Below, piece after piece: positions 28,884-38,710 of a stretch of DNA of 64,000 bases (positions are counted from its first letter, which is position 1; the number at the start of each line of letters is the position of its first letter). The notes beneath the pieces are model-generated. The model was not told the DNA's origin, searched no databases, and was given only the letters and a program-made list of their open reading frames with translations. The translations under genes were made by a program, and so were the position numbers. This stretch comes from Shimazuella alba (GTDB lineage: Bacteria > Bacillota > Bacilli > Thermoactinomycetales > Thermoactinomycetaceae), in assembly GCF_009831235.1 (NCBI RefSeq), contig NZ_WUUL01000003.1, positions 310,001 through 374,000 of the forward strand. The letters run 5' to 3'.

Positions 28884-30794
28884 TCAACTTTCGAATCTTC
28901 CAATTGCGTGTAGCATTGATCTTTTCGTCCAGAAGTAATAGAGCATACCAAGAACGAGATAAATAAACCAAACCAATAAATAACTAGCGAAAACTGGTCG
29001 ATGCAGCAAAAAACTAAACAAAGTTAACCCAGTGAAAGAATGGATACTTCCTACTAAAAATGGGATTGCAAACAATAGTTTTATTTGTCTTACTAATATC
29101 TTGTTTGCCTCTTCTTCTCTTAATCCTAATTTATTTAATAACTCCAATTGACGTCGTTCAGAAGGAAGTTCGATAGAAAGACGAAAAAATAAAATACTAC
29201 CAGCTGCTAAGAAAAACAGGAGCCCAATAAATACACTGACAAATAACAATGGAGAAAATAAATCTCGAAAAAACGCTTGTAGCAAAATCGTCCCTGTACT
29301 ATTTTTCTCATTCATGTTGTGTGATTGAAACTGCTTTTTCATATCTTCCAAAAGAACCTTACCCTTGGAAGGGTCAGAAAAACGGTATCCCTCGACTGGG
29401 ATAACTCCTGCGCCTCTCTTTTGAAGTTTTGCAAAAGTAGCATCCGAAACAGCCCACATGATACGAGTTTGATCATGTTCGTTAAAAAGCACACCTTGCA
29501 TGATTTTTTCCCATTTCCATTGAAAGCTTTCTTGCTGTTGCTGCACAGTAAAAGATTGGACTTCTTGTTTTTGCTGAGCTTTATTCCAAATACCACTATT
29601 TCGTATCTGGATAACCTCGTCGGCATGAATCATGATTTTCTGCCTTTTTTCTTGTTGGAGCAACTGGTTTAGTGCTGTATTCGAGATGGCATAAACCACT
29701 GGATTGTTCATATTTTTGTTACGATCTGTTGTTTTTAACTGCAAGATTTGAAACTGGATATGTGCTGTTCGTTTCAAACCAAGACTTTGAATTTTTTTCT
29801 CCATTTGAGCTTGATTTAGCGGACTTGCTACTACACTAATATGATACGGTGCTTGTTCTTCTCCAACCGTATCTGATTCTATATAATAAGTAAAACAAAC
29901 ACCTACAGCAGTTAGGACAATACTGGTAAAAATCGTTACCAAAAATAAAATACGCGCATTATCTCTCAAACGAAAACGAAGCTGCGAGAATAGAAACAAA
30001 TTAGTCCCTCGGTAAAACCATTTTGGTAGTTTTTCCAATAAAGCGATCACCGCAATACTCAACTGTGTATATCCAAAGTATGTGCCAATGAAAAGGAAAA
30101 CGAGAATAAAGATCATATTTTTTGTGATCCCTGCAAAAGAAGTAGTAAAGGAGAACCAATACGCAATCGCAATAGAGACTAGCGATAAAAGAACGAACCA
30201 AATAGAAAACTTCGGTTTCTTCTTTTCTTGGACTCTCTCCCGTAATACTTGACTAATCGATTGCTTTTGCAGCGAAAATCTACTTATCCATGACAAAATG
30301 AGAAACAAACAGAAGAAAAAGGAAATCGTGAGAATAATCGAACCAAATGACAGATTTACAGGTATGGGAGCAGGTAATCGGAGAACATAAGAAACGGCAA
30401 GGAAAAAGAACTTACTCCCAATCATCCCGGTAAAAATACCAATCAGAACAGCAAGTGCACCTACCAATATATTTTCCCAAAAGATCATACGAACAACCTG
30501 TCTAACAGGCATTCCTAATATTTGCAGCAAGCCAATATCTTGTTTTCGATTTCGCAAGAAGGCGGATTGAGAGTAGCCGATAAATAAGAAAGCAAATAAA
30601 GCGACAATAGCCTCCACTAGATAAAGAAAAAGAATAAATTGATCAGGAAACAATTCATTTTTTAAGATCGGATGAAAGAGCAAAGAAGCATAGAGAAAAA
30701 ATACGAGTACTGCAAAAATACAACTTAAAAAATAGGCACTATAACTACTACTATGATGTCGAATATTTTTAAAAGCGAGGGATTTTAGTGTCAT
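28884..30794 (-). CDS. BceB/FtsX-type ABC transporter permease
   Basis: A 636-residue membrane protein. The start MTLKSLAFKNIRHHSSSYSAYFLSC and ten predicted helices in a 1+3+2+4 pattern, with an external domain of about 200 residues between helices 7 and 8 (about 310-510), fit the BceB family of peptide-antibiotic detoxification permeases (Pfam FtsX). Its ATG lies inside the end of the ATPase gene (26-base overlap). Together with the ATPase and a BceRS-like two-component pair it forms the standard four-gene resistance module. The kinase of that pair is broken. Confidence 0.88.
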   Translation of the reverse strand: MTLKSLAFKNIRHHSSSYSAYFLSCIFAVLVFFLYASLLFHPILKNELFPDQFILFLYLVEAIVALFAFLFIGYSQSAFLRNRKQDIGLLQILGMPVRQVVRMIFWENILVGALAVLIGIFTGMIGSKFFFLAVSYVLRLPAPIPVNLSFGSIILTISFFFCLFLILSWISRFSLQKQSISQVLRERVQEKKKPKFSIWFVLLSLVSIAIAYWFSFTTSFAGITKNMIFILVFLFIGTYFGYTQLSIAVIALLEKLPKWFYRGTNLFLFSQLRFRLRDNARILFLVTIFTSIVLTAVGVCFTYYIESDTVGEEQAPYHISVVASPLNQAQMEKKIQSLGLKRTAHIQFQILQLKTTDRNKNMNNPVVYAISNTALNQLLQQEKRQKIMIHADEVIQIRNSGIWNKAQQKQEVQSFTVQQQQESFQWKWEKIMQGVLFNEHDQTRIMWAVSDATFAKLQKRGAGVIPVEGYRFSDPSKGKVLLEDMKKQFQSHNMNEKNSTGTILLQAFFRDLFSPLLFVSVFIGLLFFLAAGSILFFRLSIELPSERRQLELLNKLGLREEEANKILVRQIKLLFAIPFLVGSIHSFTGLTLFSFLLHRPVFASYLLVWFIYLVLGMLYYFWTKRSMLHAIGRFES

Positions 30795-31545
30795 ATAGCT
30801 CCCCTCCTAAAGAAGACTGCACAAGTAATATTTGATCGTAAAAATCTGCTCTTCTGTCACCTTGATATATCTCATTGAGTAGTCGTCCGTCTTGAATAAA
30901 GAGAATGCGATCACAATAACTAGCAGTGACTGGGTCATGTGTTACCATCAAAATGGTAGTCTGTTCTTGATGATTGAGATCCACCAGCAACTCCATTAAC
31001 GCTTTGGCAGATTTAGAATCAAGGTTTCCTGTTGGTTCATCCGCAAGTACCAATGATGGCTGATGAATCAGTGCTCTTGCCGCAGCAGCACGCTGTTTTT
31101 GTCCACCAGATACTTCGTAAGGTCGTTGAGATAAAATTGCTTCTATTCCTAAGTAGGCAGCCACCTGCTTCACACGTTCTTCCATCTCTTGATTCGATTT
31201 TTTATTCAGCACAAGGGGGACCAACATATTTTCTTTAATCGACAGGGAATCAAGCAACTGAAAGTCTTGAAAGATAAACCCTAGTTTTTCTCTTCTAAAA
31301 TCAGCCAACTGGGTTTGCTTCATAGCTACGACATTCTCTCCATCCATCACGAGTTCTCCTGAAGATGGGGTCTCGATCGTTCCTAATATTTGTAGAAGAG
31401 TGGATTTCCCACTTCCAGAAGGACCCATTATCCCAACAAATTCCCCTTCATTTATTGTAAGATTAAATTGATCTAATGCTTTGTAAAAAGCACCTGGAGA
31501 GGAACCCCCATAAATTTTACTAAGGTTTTTTGCTTCTAAAATCAT
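30769..31545 (-). CDS. BceA-type ABC transporter ATPase
   Basis: A 258-residue ATPase. Walker A is GPSGSGKST near residue 41, the Q-loop is in FIFQDFQLL, the signature is VSGGQKQR near 143, Walker B is LVLADEPTGNLDS, and the switch His is in MVTHDP. It belongs to the MacB/LolD/BceA subfamily that works with FtsX-like permeases. ATG 31545 follows GGAGAATGAG. Confidence 0.92.
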   Translation of the reverse strand: MILEAKNLSKIYGGSSPGAFYKALDQFNLTINEGEFVGIMGPSGSGKSTLLQILGTIETPSSGELVMDGENVVAMKQTQLADFRREKLGFIFQDFQLLDSLSIKENMLVPLVLNKKSNQEMEERVKQVAAYLGIEAILSQRPYEVSGGQKQRAAAARALIHQPSLVLADEPTGNLDSKSAKALMELLVDLNHQEQTTILMVTHDPVTASYCDRILFIQDGRLLNEIYQGDRRADFYDQILLVQSSLGGELYDTKIPRF

Positions 31546-31630
31546 ATCTCATTCTCCTTTCTCCCTTCCTAGTTTATCTATCTTCCTATTCAGGTTGCAT
31601 CGATTTACCTTGCAAAGTGTATCTATACCC

Positions 31631-32666
31631 TTACATTTTTGTCACCTTCGAAAACAACAGATGAAAGGTTGTCCCAGTACCAACGACTGATTCCACCTGA
31701 ATGGAATGTTGAAGTTGCGTTAAAATAGTTTGTACCAAGTACAGACCCATCCCTGTAGCTTCCGCAAACTGTCGTCCATTTTCTCCAGTAAAAAACGGGT
31801 CAAAAATTCTTGGCAAGTCTTGTTTTGGAATACCTGGACCTTCATCGGTGATCGACAAGCGAATGTATTTTTCTTGTTCGGTTATATAAAAGAAGAGATA
31901 TGCATCCTTTTTCATTTGGGAAGTATATTTACAGGCATTTTGTATCAACTGTTCTAACACAAAATGCATCCACTTTGGGTCTGTTAACACATCGATTGCT
32001 TCTCTTGCTACCTCAATCTTTGGGAAAATATGTAACCGAATAAACATCCTTCGCTTTTCATTGATCACTTGTCGAACAAGATCCGATAAACGTACTGTTT
32101 TGATATGATAATCATGAGAAAAATGATTCAAACGCGCCATCGTTAATGCCAATTCCAACCCCTCATTTAACATATCAATCTCCTCTAAAATCAATGCTTT
32201 CTGCTCATTTTGATACTGTTGCCAAGAGTGACAAGGAAGAGACATACGTTTTCATTTGATGTATCCAAATATGAATAAACTCTAAGTGGCGTTGATGGAT
32301 CTGTTCTATCCCAAGTTGCTCTGCTTTTAAATGCTGGTATACGTTCTGGTGTGCTTCCCACGTAAGCTGATATTCCAAAGGAGTATTTCTAGGAGTTTGA
32401 ATTTCTATTTTCTTTTTCCTGGAAAGTTGTTTTAATAAATCTTGAGAAGGAATGACCTGCAACCCTTGCCACAAAAGAAAGCAGCATAAAAAAAACGTCA
32501 CCAATAACCCACTGTAAACGAATAGTTTCCAGTCGAAAGAATAGGGGAAACCTGAGTAATAAAAGCCTATCGCAAATAAGAGATAAGTGATGATCCAAGT
32601 TGTATATATCATACCAATCCAATCCATACGGGTTCGTAAAAAGAAAAGAATACTATTCATCGGCAT
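31631..32666 (-). pseudogene. BceS-like sensor histidine kinase, frameshifted
   Basis: The first frame (32666-32205) gives two N-terminal helices with a very short outside loop, as in intramembrane-sensing kinases, and the DHp box HIWIHQMKT, then stops at 32205. The next frame, open from about 32245, resumes with QQYQNEQKALILEEI, the second DHp helix (GLELALTMARL), and the ATPase motifs NACKYTS, DEGPGIP and GTGMGLYLV. A one-base change near 32215-32240 (+1 type) separates them. The usual KTP after the His box is KTY. The overlap has no -1 slippery heptamer. Either the kinase is dead or the base is a sequencing error. It overlaps the regulator gene by 14 bases. Confidence 0.82.
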
Positions 32667-33357
32667 CCACCGAGCCTATATACACATAACCGAAACCTCT
32701 TTTGGTTTGAAGATGGTCTTGCAATCCCCACTTCTGTAGCTTCTTTCGCAATCTCGTGACGTTAACCGATAATGTATTATCATCTACAAAGGTATGATCA
32801 TCCCACAATGCTTCCAAACAAGAATCTCTGGTCACCACTTTTCCTGCATTATCCAAAAGTAAATGCAGCAACTTCCATTCGTTTTTGGTAAGTGACTGTA
32901 TCTCTCCTCTATAGGCTATTTCCATCTGAGGGATGGATAGCACCAACTCCCCTACTTGAATCTCTTCTTGATGGGCTAACTCTGCAAAATTACCATAAGA
33001 ACGACGTAACAATGCTTTGATCTTCGCATGCAGTACTTCCAAGTGAAAAGGTTTCACCATATAATCATCTGCTCCATGCTCCATTCCCATAACTTGCTCC
33101 ATCTCTGAGGCACGTGCAGATAAAATAAGAATAGGAATAGTAGACTTCTCTCTTATTTTTTGACAGAGATAAAAACCATTCTGATAAGGTAAATTAATAT
33201 CCAAAACAATCAGGTCAGGCTGAATTTCTTTCCATTCTTCTAATATGCTCGTAAAATCTTTTGCTAGCTCAATCGTGTATCCATAAGGTTCCAAAAAACT
33301 TTTTATACTCTCTGCAATTGTCCGTTCATCTTCTATTACATACAACCTATAAGTCAA
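32653..33357 (-). CDS. OmpR-family response regulator (BceR-like)
   Basis: A 234-residue regulator. The receiver domain has acidic ED at 9-11, phospho-acceptor Asp53 in LIVLDINLP and Lys in YMVKPF; the C-terminal winged helix ends RGFGYVYIG. It starts at TTG 33357 after GGAGGTG. It is upstream of and coupled to the broken kinase gene, and would be expected to drive the ABC genes at 28884-31545. Confidence 0.9.
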   Translation of the reverse strand: MTYRLYVIEDERTIAESIKSFLEPYGYTIELAKDFTSILEEWKEIQPDLIVLDINLPYQNGFYLCQKIREKSTIPILILSARASEMEQVMGMEHGADDYMVKPFHLEVLHAKIKALLRRSYGNFAELAHQEEIQVGELVLSIPQMEIAYRGEIQSLTKNEWKLLHLLLDNAGKVVTRDSCLEALWDDHTFVDDNTLSVNVTRLRKKLQKWGLQDHLQTKRGFGYVYIGSVDADE

Positions 33358-33426
33358 TATTCTTACACCTCCAAGCTCACATTGGTAACTGCTTCTATTT
33401 CTCTATGCTAGGGTAACAAAACCGCA

Positions 33427-33470
33427 AAAAAATAGCTAATTCCCCATCAACAGGGAATTAGCTATTTTTA
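33427..33470 (-). terminator. Terminator after CPBP protease gene
   Basis: AAAATAGCTAATTCCC pairs with GGGAATTAGCTATTTT (16 bp) with T runs on both strands, at the end of the gene at 33468. Confidence 0.85.
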
Positions 33471-34274
33471 GAGAACTTTGTTTTTTTGCTTCATAAACTG
33501 ATAGACTATAACTGCTAAAATCGTCCAAACTAGGATAGTAAAAATCCCGCTTTCTCCTGTGACATAAGTCCAATACGATTTTTTTACATAAAAAAGTGTA
33601 TCCATGAAGCCTCGCAAATAGTTAATCAAACCATGACATAACACCACAGGCCAAATACTCTTACTACTGATACGAATCCAACCTAATAGAAACGATAATG
33701 GGAAAATCATGATGGTAAACAGTAACACGTTGATCCAGATATTCCCTGAGTCTGTGTAATTCGATAAGAAAAAAAAGGGATAGTGGAAAATGGCCCAACA
33801 TCCTGCTGTAATCCAGATGGCTTTGTTTGCTCCCACTTCATGCAATAACCGAGTTTGCATATATCCTCTCCAACCAACCTCCTCTGCGAAAGCAAAGAGT
33901 AGAGGGCTTAGTATAAAACCTACTTGTAGATACAATTTCACTAAGAATACAAATCGTCCCCATTGGTTCATTTCCATTTTTGTAATAACTGGTAATTGAA
34001 CAATCCCCATCACCCAAGCAATAGAAAAACTCACAGCAACCATTGCTACTACCAAAAGTGTCAGTAGATAGCCTTTAGCCGTTCCGATTCGAGTCATCCC
34101 AAAATCTTTCCACTTTCCTTTACGCCTCACGAACAATACAACACCAATGGCAACGAGCATTGGCATTCCTTGGCTGATCGCTTTGAATAAATTATTAGCA
34201 GATAATAGGCAAATAGTGGTCCATCCAATAGTTAGAAAGATATAAATCCAGATTTCGATCGATATTTTTTTCAT
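33468..34274 (-). CDS. CPBP-family intramembrane protease (Abi/CAAX type)
   Basis: A 268-residue membrane protein with about eight helices. The catalytic CPBP motifs are present: EEVGWRG near 142, FHYPFFF near 165, and CHGLIN near 225 (HxxxN). Roles range from prenyl-protein processing to bacteriocin self-immunity. ATG 34274 follows AAAGGGG. A second, foreign CPBP-like gene starts 190 bases away on the other strand. Confidence 0.88.
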   Translation of the reverse strand: MKKISIEIWIYIFLTIGWTTICLLSANNLFKAISQGMPMLVAIGVVLFVRRKGKWKDFGMTRIGTAKGYLLTLLVVAMVAVSFSIAWVMGIVQLPVITKMEMNQWGRFVFLVKLYLQVGFILSPLLFAFAEEVGWRGYMQTRLLHEVGANKAIWITAGCWAIFHYPFFFLSNYTDSGNIWINVLLFTIMIFPLSFLLGWIRISSKSIWPVVLCHGLINYLRGFMDTLFYVKKSYWTYVTGESGIFTILVWTILAVIVYQFMKQKNKVL

Positions 34275-34425
34275 CGTCTAACGCCCCTTTCATTTCTACA
34301 TTCAGTATAGAGGCGCTTGATGACTACAACCATTGATCTATCTTTCATTTTTACAGTTATTCTTTCAGGATTGTAAGATTACAATTATGTTTCATTAAGA
34401 TTGTCCATTGCTGCAAAATTATTGA

Positions 34426-34431
34426 TATAAT
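34426..34431 (+). promoter_or_regulatory. -10 box of foreign CPBP gene
   Basis: TATAAT, 35 bases before the TTG start at 34466, in A/T-rich DNA that changes to GC-rich coding sequence right after. Confidence 0.45.
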
Positions 34432-34465
34432 ATTTTTAATCCACATCTTCGACCAAGGAGCAACC

Positions 34466-35542
34466 TTGGAAACCATTGTAGTACCGGGTCTCGCTACCAT
34501 CGAGATCTTGGGAAGTACGGTGATTATTCGGCTTGACGAGAAGTACGACGGTGAAGTCGATCTCATCAGCCATGACATCGACGACCACCTGACGGACTGG
34601 GAACCCGGTGGCATCTACTACAGTACCAACAAGCAGGATCTCCCAAGTGTCCCTGAGCAGGAGATCTCTCTACGGATCGCGAAGCTGCTCGAGGCCATCA
34701 CGGAGCGTAAGCGCCCAAATGCAAGCCGAGCTCTGAGGCGACTCATGGAGGTACTCCCCGAGAAGCACCGGAACCTGCAGGAGTTCGTCCGTCCCGGAAA
34801 CACCCTCTCGTCCAAGTTCTGCACCTGGATGTTGGCTCCAGTAAAGAAGACGAAGGAAACTCCGATTCAGCCCGTCTACAGTTTCGGCGAGCTGAAGAAG
34901 CGCTTCAGTCTGAAGCACTACTTGTGGGTCATCCCAATGCTCATCGGTACTTTCTTGCTGATCTACCTGCAGACGCAAGTCTTCAGTTGGATGATGTATT
35001 CTCCACTGACGGCGACTGTCGAGTTCAGCAAGAAGATCGACAACTCGTGGATTGCCATTGGCGGTCTCGTGATCCTCGTCTACCTCGACAACAAGCTTGT
35101 TCGTCGTAGTCAGAAGAAGGTCACAAGCTACTCCCCGTACACATACGGCTGGCTCAACAAGGCGGCGATTAACGAGGAGCAGGCTTTCCGTGAGGGCGCT
35201 GAGAACTGGACCCCTTGGGAACGCTTCCGTAGTTGTTTGTCGTTTGGTCTGATCCACCAGCCATCTCTGATCTACGTGTTCGGCATGTTCTTGCCGCACA
35301 TGATTATGGGTGGTGTATTCATGTGGGTTTACCTGAAGAACTACCGCCGCACCCAGCGGAGGCGTACGGCAGTGCTGGCCGCCTCGGTGTTCCACCGGGT
35401 TTACAACCGGGTGGCGCTCTCCGTCGTGGTGCTGTCGTTGCTCACCGTCTTCGGTCACTCATCGTTCAACTGGGTGACTGGACTGGTTGGTGTCATCTTC
35501 ACCTGGACTGCGATGGCGGTGTCTGACCACCGCAACAAGTAA
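34466..35542 (+). CDS. CPBP-like membrane protease with N-terminal soluble domain (foreign, GC-rich)
   Basis: A 358-residue protein. Residues 1-135 are soluble and rich in acidic and charged residues (METIVVPGLATIEILG start) with no family I recognise. Residues 150-355 form about five or six membrane helices that hold all three CPBP signature sites: NEEQAFREG (Glu237, Glu238, Arg242), FGLIH (Phe260, His264) and FHRVYN (His310, Asn314). Base usage is markedly GC-rich, like the HD gene at 8198 and unlike the genes on either side, which implies transfer. It starts at TTG 34466, five bases after AAGGAG. Monocistronic. It could be immunity, anti-phage or signalling; not determinable. The opposite strand is also open for about 260 codons because of GC content. 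Confidence 0.65.
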   Translation: METIVVPGLATIEILGSTVIIRLDEKYDGEVDLISHDIDDHLTDWEPGGIYYSTNKQDLPSVPEQEISLRIAKLLEAITERKRPNASRALRRLMEVLPEKHRNLQEFVRPGNTLSSKFCTWMLAPVKKTKETPIQPVYSFGELKKRFSLKHYLWVIPMLIGTFLLIYLQTQVFSWMMYSPLTATVEFSKKIDNSWIAIGGLVILVYLDNKLVRRSQKKVTSYSPYTYGWLNKAAINEEQAFREGAENWTPWERFRSCLSFGLIHQPSLIYVFGMFLPHMIMGGVFMWVYLKNYRRTQRRRTAVLAASVFHRVYNRVALSVVVLSLLTVFGHSSFNWVTGLVGVIFTWTAMAVSDHRNK

Positions 35543-35574
35543 TCCAAGAACACCTCCTGATCCCAGAAGGTGTG

Positions 35575-35603
35575 GTGCCCCCGCGTACGGAACGCGGGGG
35601 CAC
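35575..35603 (+). terminator. Strong GC-rich terminator after foreign CPBP gene
   Basis: GTGCCCCCGCGT pairs perfectly with ACGCGGGGGCAC around a 5-base loop, followed by TGATTTTTTATTT. A smaller CACCT/AGGTG hairpin lies just before. Confidence 0.9.
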
Positions 35604-35638
35604 TGATTTTTTATTTCACTAGTAAAATGATTATTTGT

Positions 35639-36394
35639 CTATGCGTTTTGTTGAACATATGCCTTTGAAGAGACATACAAAAAGTAAGAAAGTCCCGTTT
35701 GTTGACTCTCCAGCATGGTACGATGAAAATCATCTTCTAAAAAAAATTTTGTCTGCTCCACAAATTGAGCATCAGAAGATAACAGGTTTTGTGCTTTTAA
35801 ATAAGTAATGTGTTCTCCAATCGTCTGCAGCAATTGTTTATCATTAAATTTTGTTCCTTTTTGTAATGCTTCAATCATCTTATTGGTAAAACGAGCAGCT
35901 TCTACTGCTTTTTCATTTAATTCGTCTACTTTTATCTCCTGTTGATCATCTAGCAAAGAATACCTATATTCTTCTTGTAGATACTGATTTTGCTCTCCCA
36001 ATGCCTCTTTCCATTCTTCCTCTGTAGTGAATCCCTTGAACAAATCTTTTTTCTCCATCATCTCTCCCCTTTTCACATAGTCAATCGATTTCGTAATAGT
36101 CTCCAATAATTGATCTAACCTATTTCTACGAGTGAGTAATAATTGTTTTTGTTCTTCTAATACCTTTTGTCTATTGGATTCATGATCCAATAACTGCTTT
36201 ATCTCCAATAATGGAAAATCTAGTTCACGGTAAAATAAGATTTGCTGCAATCTCTCTAATTCTCTCATCCGGTATAACCGATATCCCGCATCCGTTACTT
36301 TTGATGGCAAAAGTAGACCTATCTTATGATAATGGTGCAAAGTCTTCACTGTTATATGAGACATCTCTGCCATTTCCTTTACCGTAAAATACAT
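35639..36394 (-). CDS. MerR-family regulator, TipA type
   Basis: A 251-residue regulator. The MerR HTH is at the N-terminus (FTVKEMAEMSHITVKTLHHY, wing AGYRLYRMREL), with a long dimer helix to about residue 110. The second half fits TipAS-type ligand domains that sense peptide antibiotics or other drugs (EEEWKEALGEQNQYLQEEY). The ATG follows AAGGAGCG. It lies downstream of the YhgE gene start on the same strand and could control it. Confidence 0.85.
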   Translation of the reverse strand: MYFTVKEMAEMSHITVKTLHHYHKIGLLLPSKVTDAGYRLYRMRELERLQQILFYRELDFPLLEIKQLLDHESNRQKVLEEQKQLLLTRRNRLDQLLETITKSIDYVKRGEMMEKKDLFKGFTTEEEWKEALGEQNQYLQEEYRYSLLDDQQEIKVDELNEKAVEAARFTNKMIEALQKGTKFNDKQLLQTIGEHITYLKAQNLLSSDAQFVEQTKFFLEDDFHRTMLESQQTGLSYFLYVSSKAYVQQNA

Positions 36395-36477
36395 TTCATC
36401 GCTCCTTTCTTTTTGAGCTTAATGTCTTCCCTAAGAGGAGAGTCAATACTTTTTATGCTTGTTTCTATTCAAAAAAT

Positions 36478-36510
36478 AAGAGCCAATTCCTCTGTTACGA
36501 ACTGGCTCTT
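36478..36510. terminator. Bidirectional terminator
   Basis: AAGAGCCA pairs with TGGCTCTT, 14 bases past the stop of the YhgE gene. Confidence 0.7.
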
Positions 36511-36523
36511 TGGCTGCTAATAC

Positions 36524-38710
36524 CTATACTTTCACTAATCTTCTTGCAGGTTTTCTTTTTGGTTTTGGTCTATTAAAGTAAAAGTAGCCGATAGTCAATA
36601 TTAAAAAGATAATCAAAAAGATCAATAAATGATTGATATTCCCTTGCAAATCCCCATAGTTTGCACTAGAGATGACATCTCGAAATCCACGAATGCTATA
36701 TGTCATCGGAAGCCATGGATGGAGTACTTTTGCCCATCCTGGTAACAACTCATATGGAAACGTCCCTGCACTAGAAGCCAATTGAAAAATCATCACCAAT
36801 AAAATGATAAACCGTCCAACTTGATCAAACAACGTAACCATCGCTTGACAAAAGAACATAAAAGTAAATGCAACTAGTGCAGTAAAACAATAGAAAAGTG
36901 GTATATTTTGTACTTGTAATCCCAATACATATACTAATAACGTACTTACAATCATCGCTTGAGCAAAACTCATCAGACCAAAAGTTAAGGTCTTACTTAC
37001 AAATAACTTCCAACCGGAAGCATCTTTTTGACTTGTGGAAGTTCTAGCAGAGAACACTGTCGTAAATACGAGTGAACCTGCAAATAAAGCCAACGAGATG
37101 AAGTAAGGAGCGATACCATAGCCATAAGCACTAATATGTCGATCATCATTCGCTTGAATAGAGACTGGAGTGGACAACATTTTAATTGTCTGATCATCTG
37201 CTTTAAAATCAGCTGTTCGATCTGCTGCATCATTTAATTTGGATGCTAACTCTCCTGAACCATTACTCAGCTTACTTGCTCCAACCTCTAACTTGTGTGC
37301 ACCTGTAGTTAATTTTTGAGTACCTGTACCCAAACTCCCACTGCCAGCTAATAGTTGTCCCAGTCCTGTATTCAATTTACTTGCTCCTGTATTCGCTTGA
37401 CGTGCTCCTTGAGCTAACTTCTGACTTCCCGTAACTATATCTGCAAATTTTGTATTGTATTGGTGTAGTCCACTCGCTAATTGTTGTTGACCTACTTGCA
37501 ATTTTGTTGCCCCTTGCAACAGCTGGCTATTTCCTCGACTAAGTTTTTGACTACCCGTTAATAGCTGCTTTTGACCCGCGCTAAGGGTTTGACTACCGGA
37601 CAATAACTGTGATTGTCCTTCGCTTAATTTTGTTGCACCAGTAGAAACTGCAAGACTTGCTGCAAGCAATTTTTGAAAAGCAGGATCTAATGCGAGTTCT
37701 GGGTGAGTAGTCTTTAGCTGTTGTAAGCCGCCAGCTACTTGCGCAGTTCCCTCAGCCAACTCTTTGCTAGAAGCATGAGAAATAGTCAATCCTGACTCCA
37801 ACTGCTTACTTCCTTCGAGAGAAGATGTCAGCCCAGCGGTTAATTGGTCAGCACCTTGTTTGGATGATTGAATCCCTTTAACCAAAGCATCTGATCCTGT
37901 TTTGGCATCTGATGCTCCTTTTTCCAGTTGGTGTCCAGCTGATGCAAGTTTTTGTGTGCCATTTGCAAGATCATGAGCACCTTTTGAAAGATCTGCTGTT
38001 CCCTTTGCTAGTTGAGTAGAACCCTTATGAAGGAGCTTGATACTCTCTTGTAGCTTCAAAGCACCTAAAGATAGCGTGGAAAGATTTTTTGTAACAACGG
38101 TTAGTCCATCTCGCAATTGAACTGCACCTTTGTCTAGATCTGTCGCTCCATCTCCAGCTGTTTGCAAACCATTTGATAGCTTTGAGAACTGATTGAAAAT
38201 ACTTCTGGTGTATGCTTCAGTCAGATTGTCGGACAACTGATTTTGTAATTCTTTTGTAGCATTTTCACTTATTTGTCCCGCAATGAAATTGTAGTAACTG
38301 TTTGATTCGTACTCGATCGTTGATTGATTTGGATGATCATTTGTTAACGAAGCAGCGTCTGTTGAAAAATTTTGAGGAATGGTTATCATTGCATAATAAT
38401 GGTTATTAATCATCCCGTTTTCCGCTTCCTCTTGCGTAACAAACTTCCAAGCAAACTTGGGATTCTTTTTTAATTCGTCCACAAACTCTTTGCCAACATT
38501 CATTGGTTCTCCTTGATACGTCGCACCTTTATCCAAATTAACCACAGCTATTGGTAAATTTTCTAATTTTCCATAAGGATCCCATGTTCCTTTGAGTAAA
38601 AATCCACTATATAAAATTGGTACACAAGCGACGGCAACAAAAGTGATGATTAACATTGGTTGTTTAAAAAATTTTTTCAAATCTTGCATAAATACTTGAA
38701 ACAACTTCAT
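36524..38710 (-). CDS. YhgE/Pip-domain membrane protein
   Basis: A 728-residue protein. An N-terminal helix (residues 20-40) is followed by the YhgE N-terminal domain (PIAVVNLDKGATYQG), then a long stretch from about 195 to 510 of 10-11-residue repeats with pattern GxxxLxxGxxxL, probably a long helical stalk outside the cell, then five or six C-terminal membrane helices of ABC-2-like type. Relatives include phage infection protein Pip and YueB-type type VII secretion components, which act as phage receptors. No ATPase is next to it. The ATG at 38710 lies after GGGAGTGGC. Confidence 0.88.
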   Translation of the reverse strand: MKLFQVFMQDLKKFFKQPMLIITFVAVACVPILYSGFLLKGTWDPYGKLENLPIAVVNLDKGATYQGEPMNVGKEFVDELKKNPKFAWKFVTQEEAENGMINNHYYAMITIPQNFSTDAASLTNDHPNQSTIEYESNSYYNFIAGQISENATKELQNQLSDNLTEAYTRSIFNQFSKLSNGLQTAGDGATDLDKGAVQLRDGLTVVTKNLSTLSLGALKLQESIKLLHKGSTQLAKGTADLSKGAHDLANGTQKLASAGHQLEKGASDAKTGSDALVKGIQSSKQGADQLTAGLTSSLEGSKQLESGLTISHASSKELAEGTAQVAGGLQQLKTTHPELALDPAFQKLLAASLAVSTGATKLSEGQSQLLSGSQTLSAGQKQLLTGSQKLSRGNSQLLQGATKLQVGQQQLASGLHQYNTKFADIVTGSQKLAQGARQANTGASKLNTGLGQLLAGSGSLGTGTQKLTTGAHKLEVGASKLSNGSGELASKLNDAADRTADFKADDQTIKMLSTPVSIQANDDRHISAYGYGIAPYFISLALFAGSLVFTTVFSARTSTSQKDASGWKLFVSKTLTFGLMSFAQAMIVSTLLVYVLGLQVQNIPLFYCFTALVAFTFMFFCQAMVTLFDQVGRFIILLVMIFQLASSAGTFPYELLPGWAKVLHPWLPMTYSIRGFRDVISSANYGDLQGNINHLLIFLIIFLILTIGYFYFNRPKPKRKPARRLVKV

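Noticed and set aside
28783-28971. 62-codon frame overlapping the end of the BceB-type gene
   Set aside because: It overlaps the permease in another frame, has no ribosome site and low-complexity Lys/Phe content.
30940-30965. Third near-copy of the 14-bp repeat (ATCAAAATGGTAGT)
   Set aside because: Only partial match and inside the conserved ABC ATPase coding sequence, so chance similarity.
34670-35458. Antisense frame of about 260 codons opposite the foreign CPBP gene
   Set aside because: Same GC effect; rich in His, Arg and Gln with no fold, whereas the sense frame has CPBP motifs and membrane helices.
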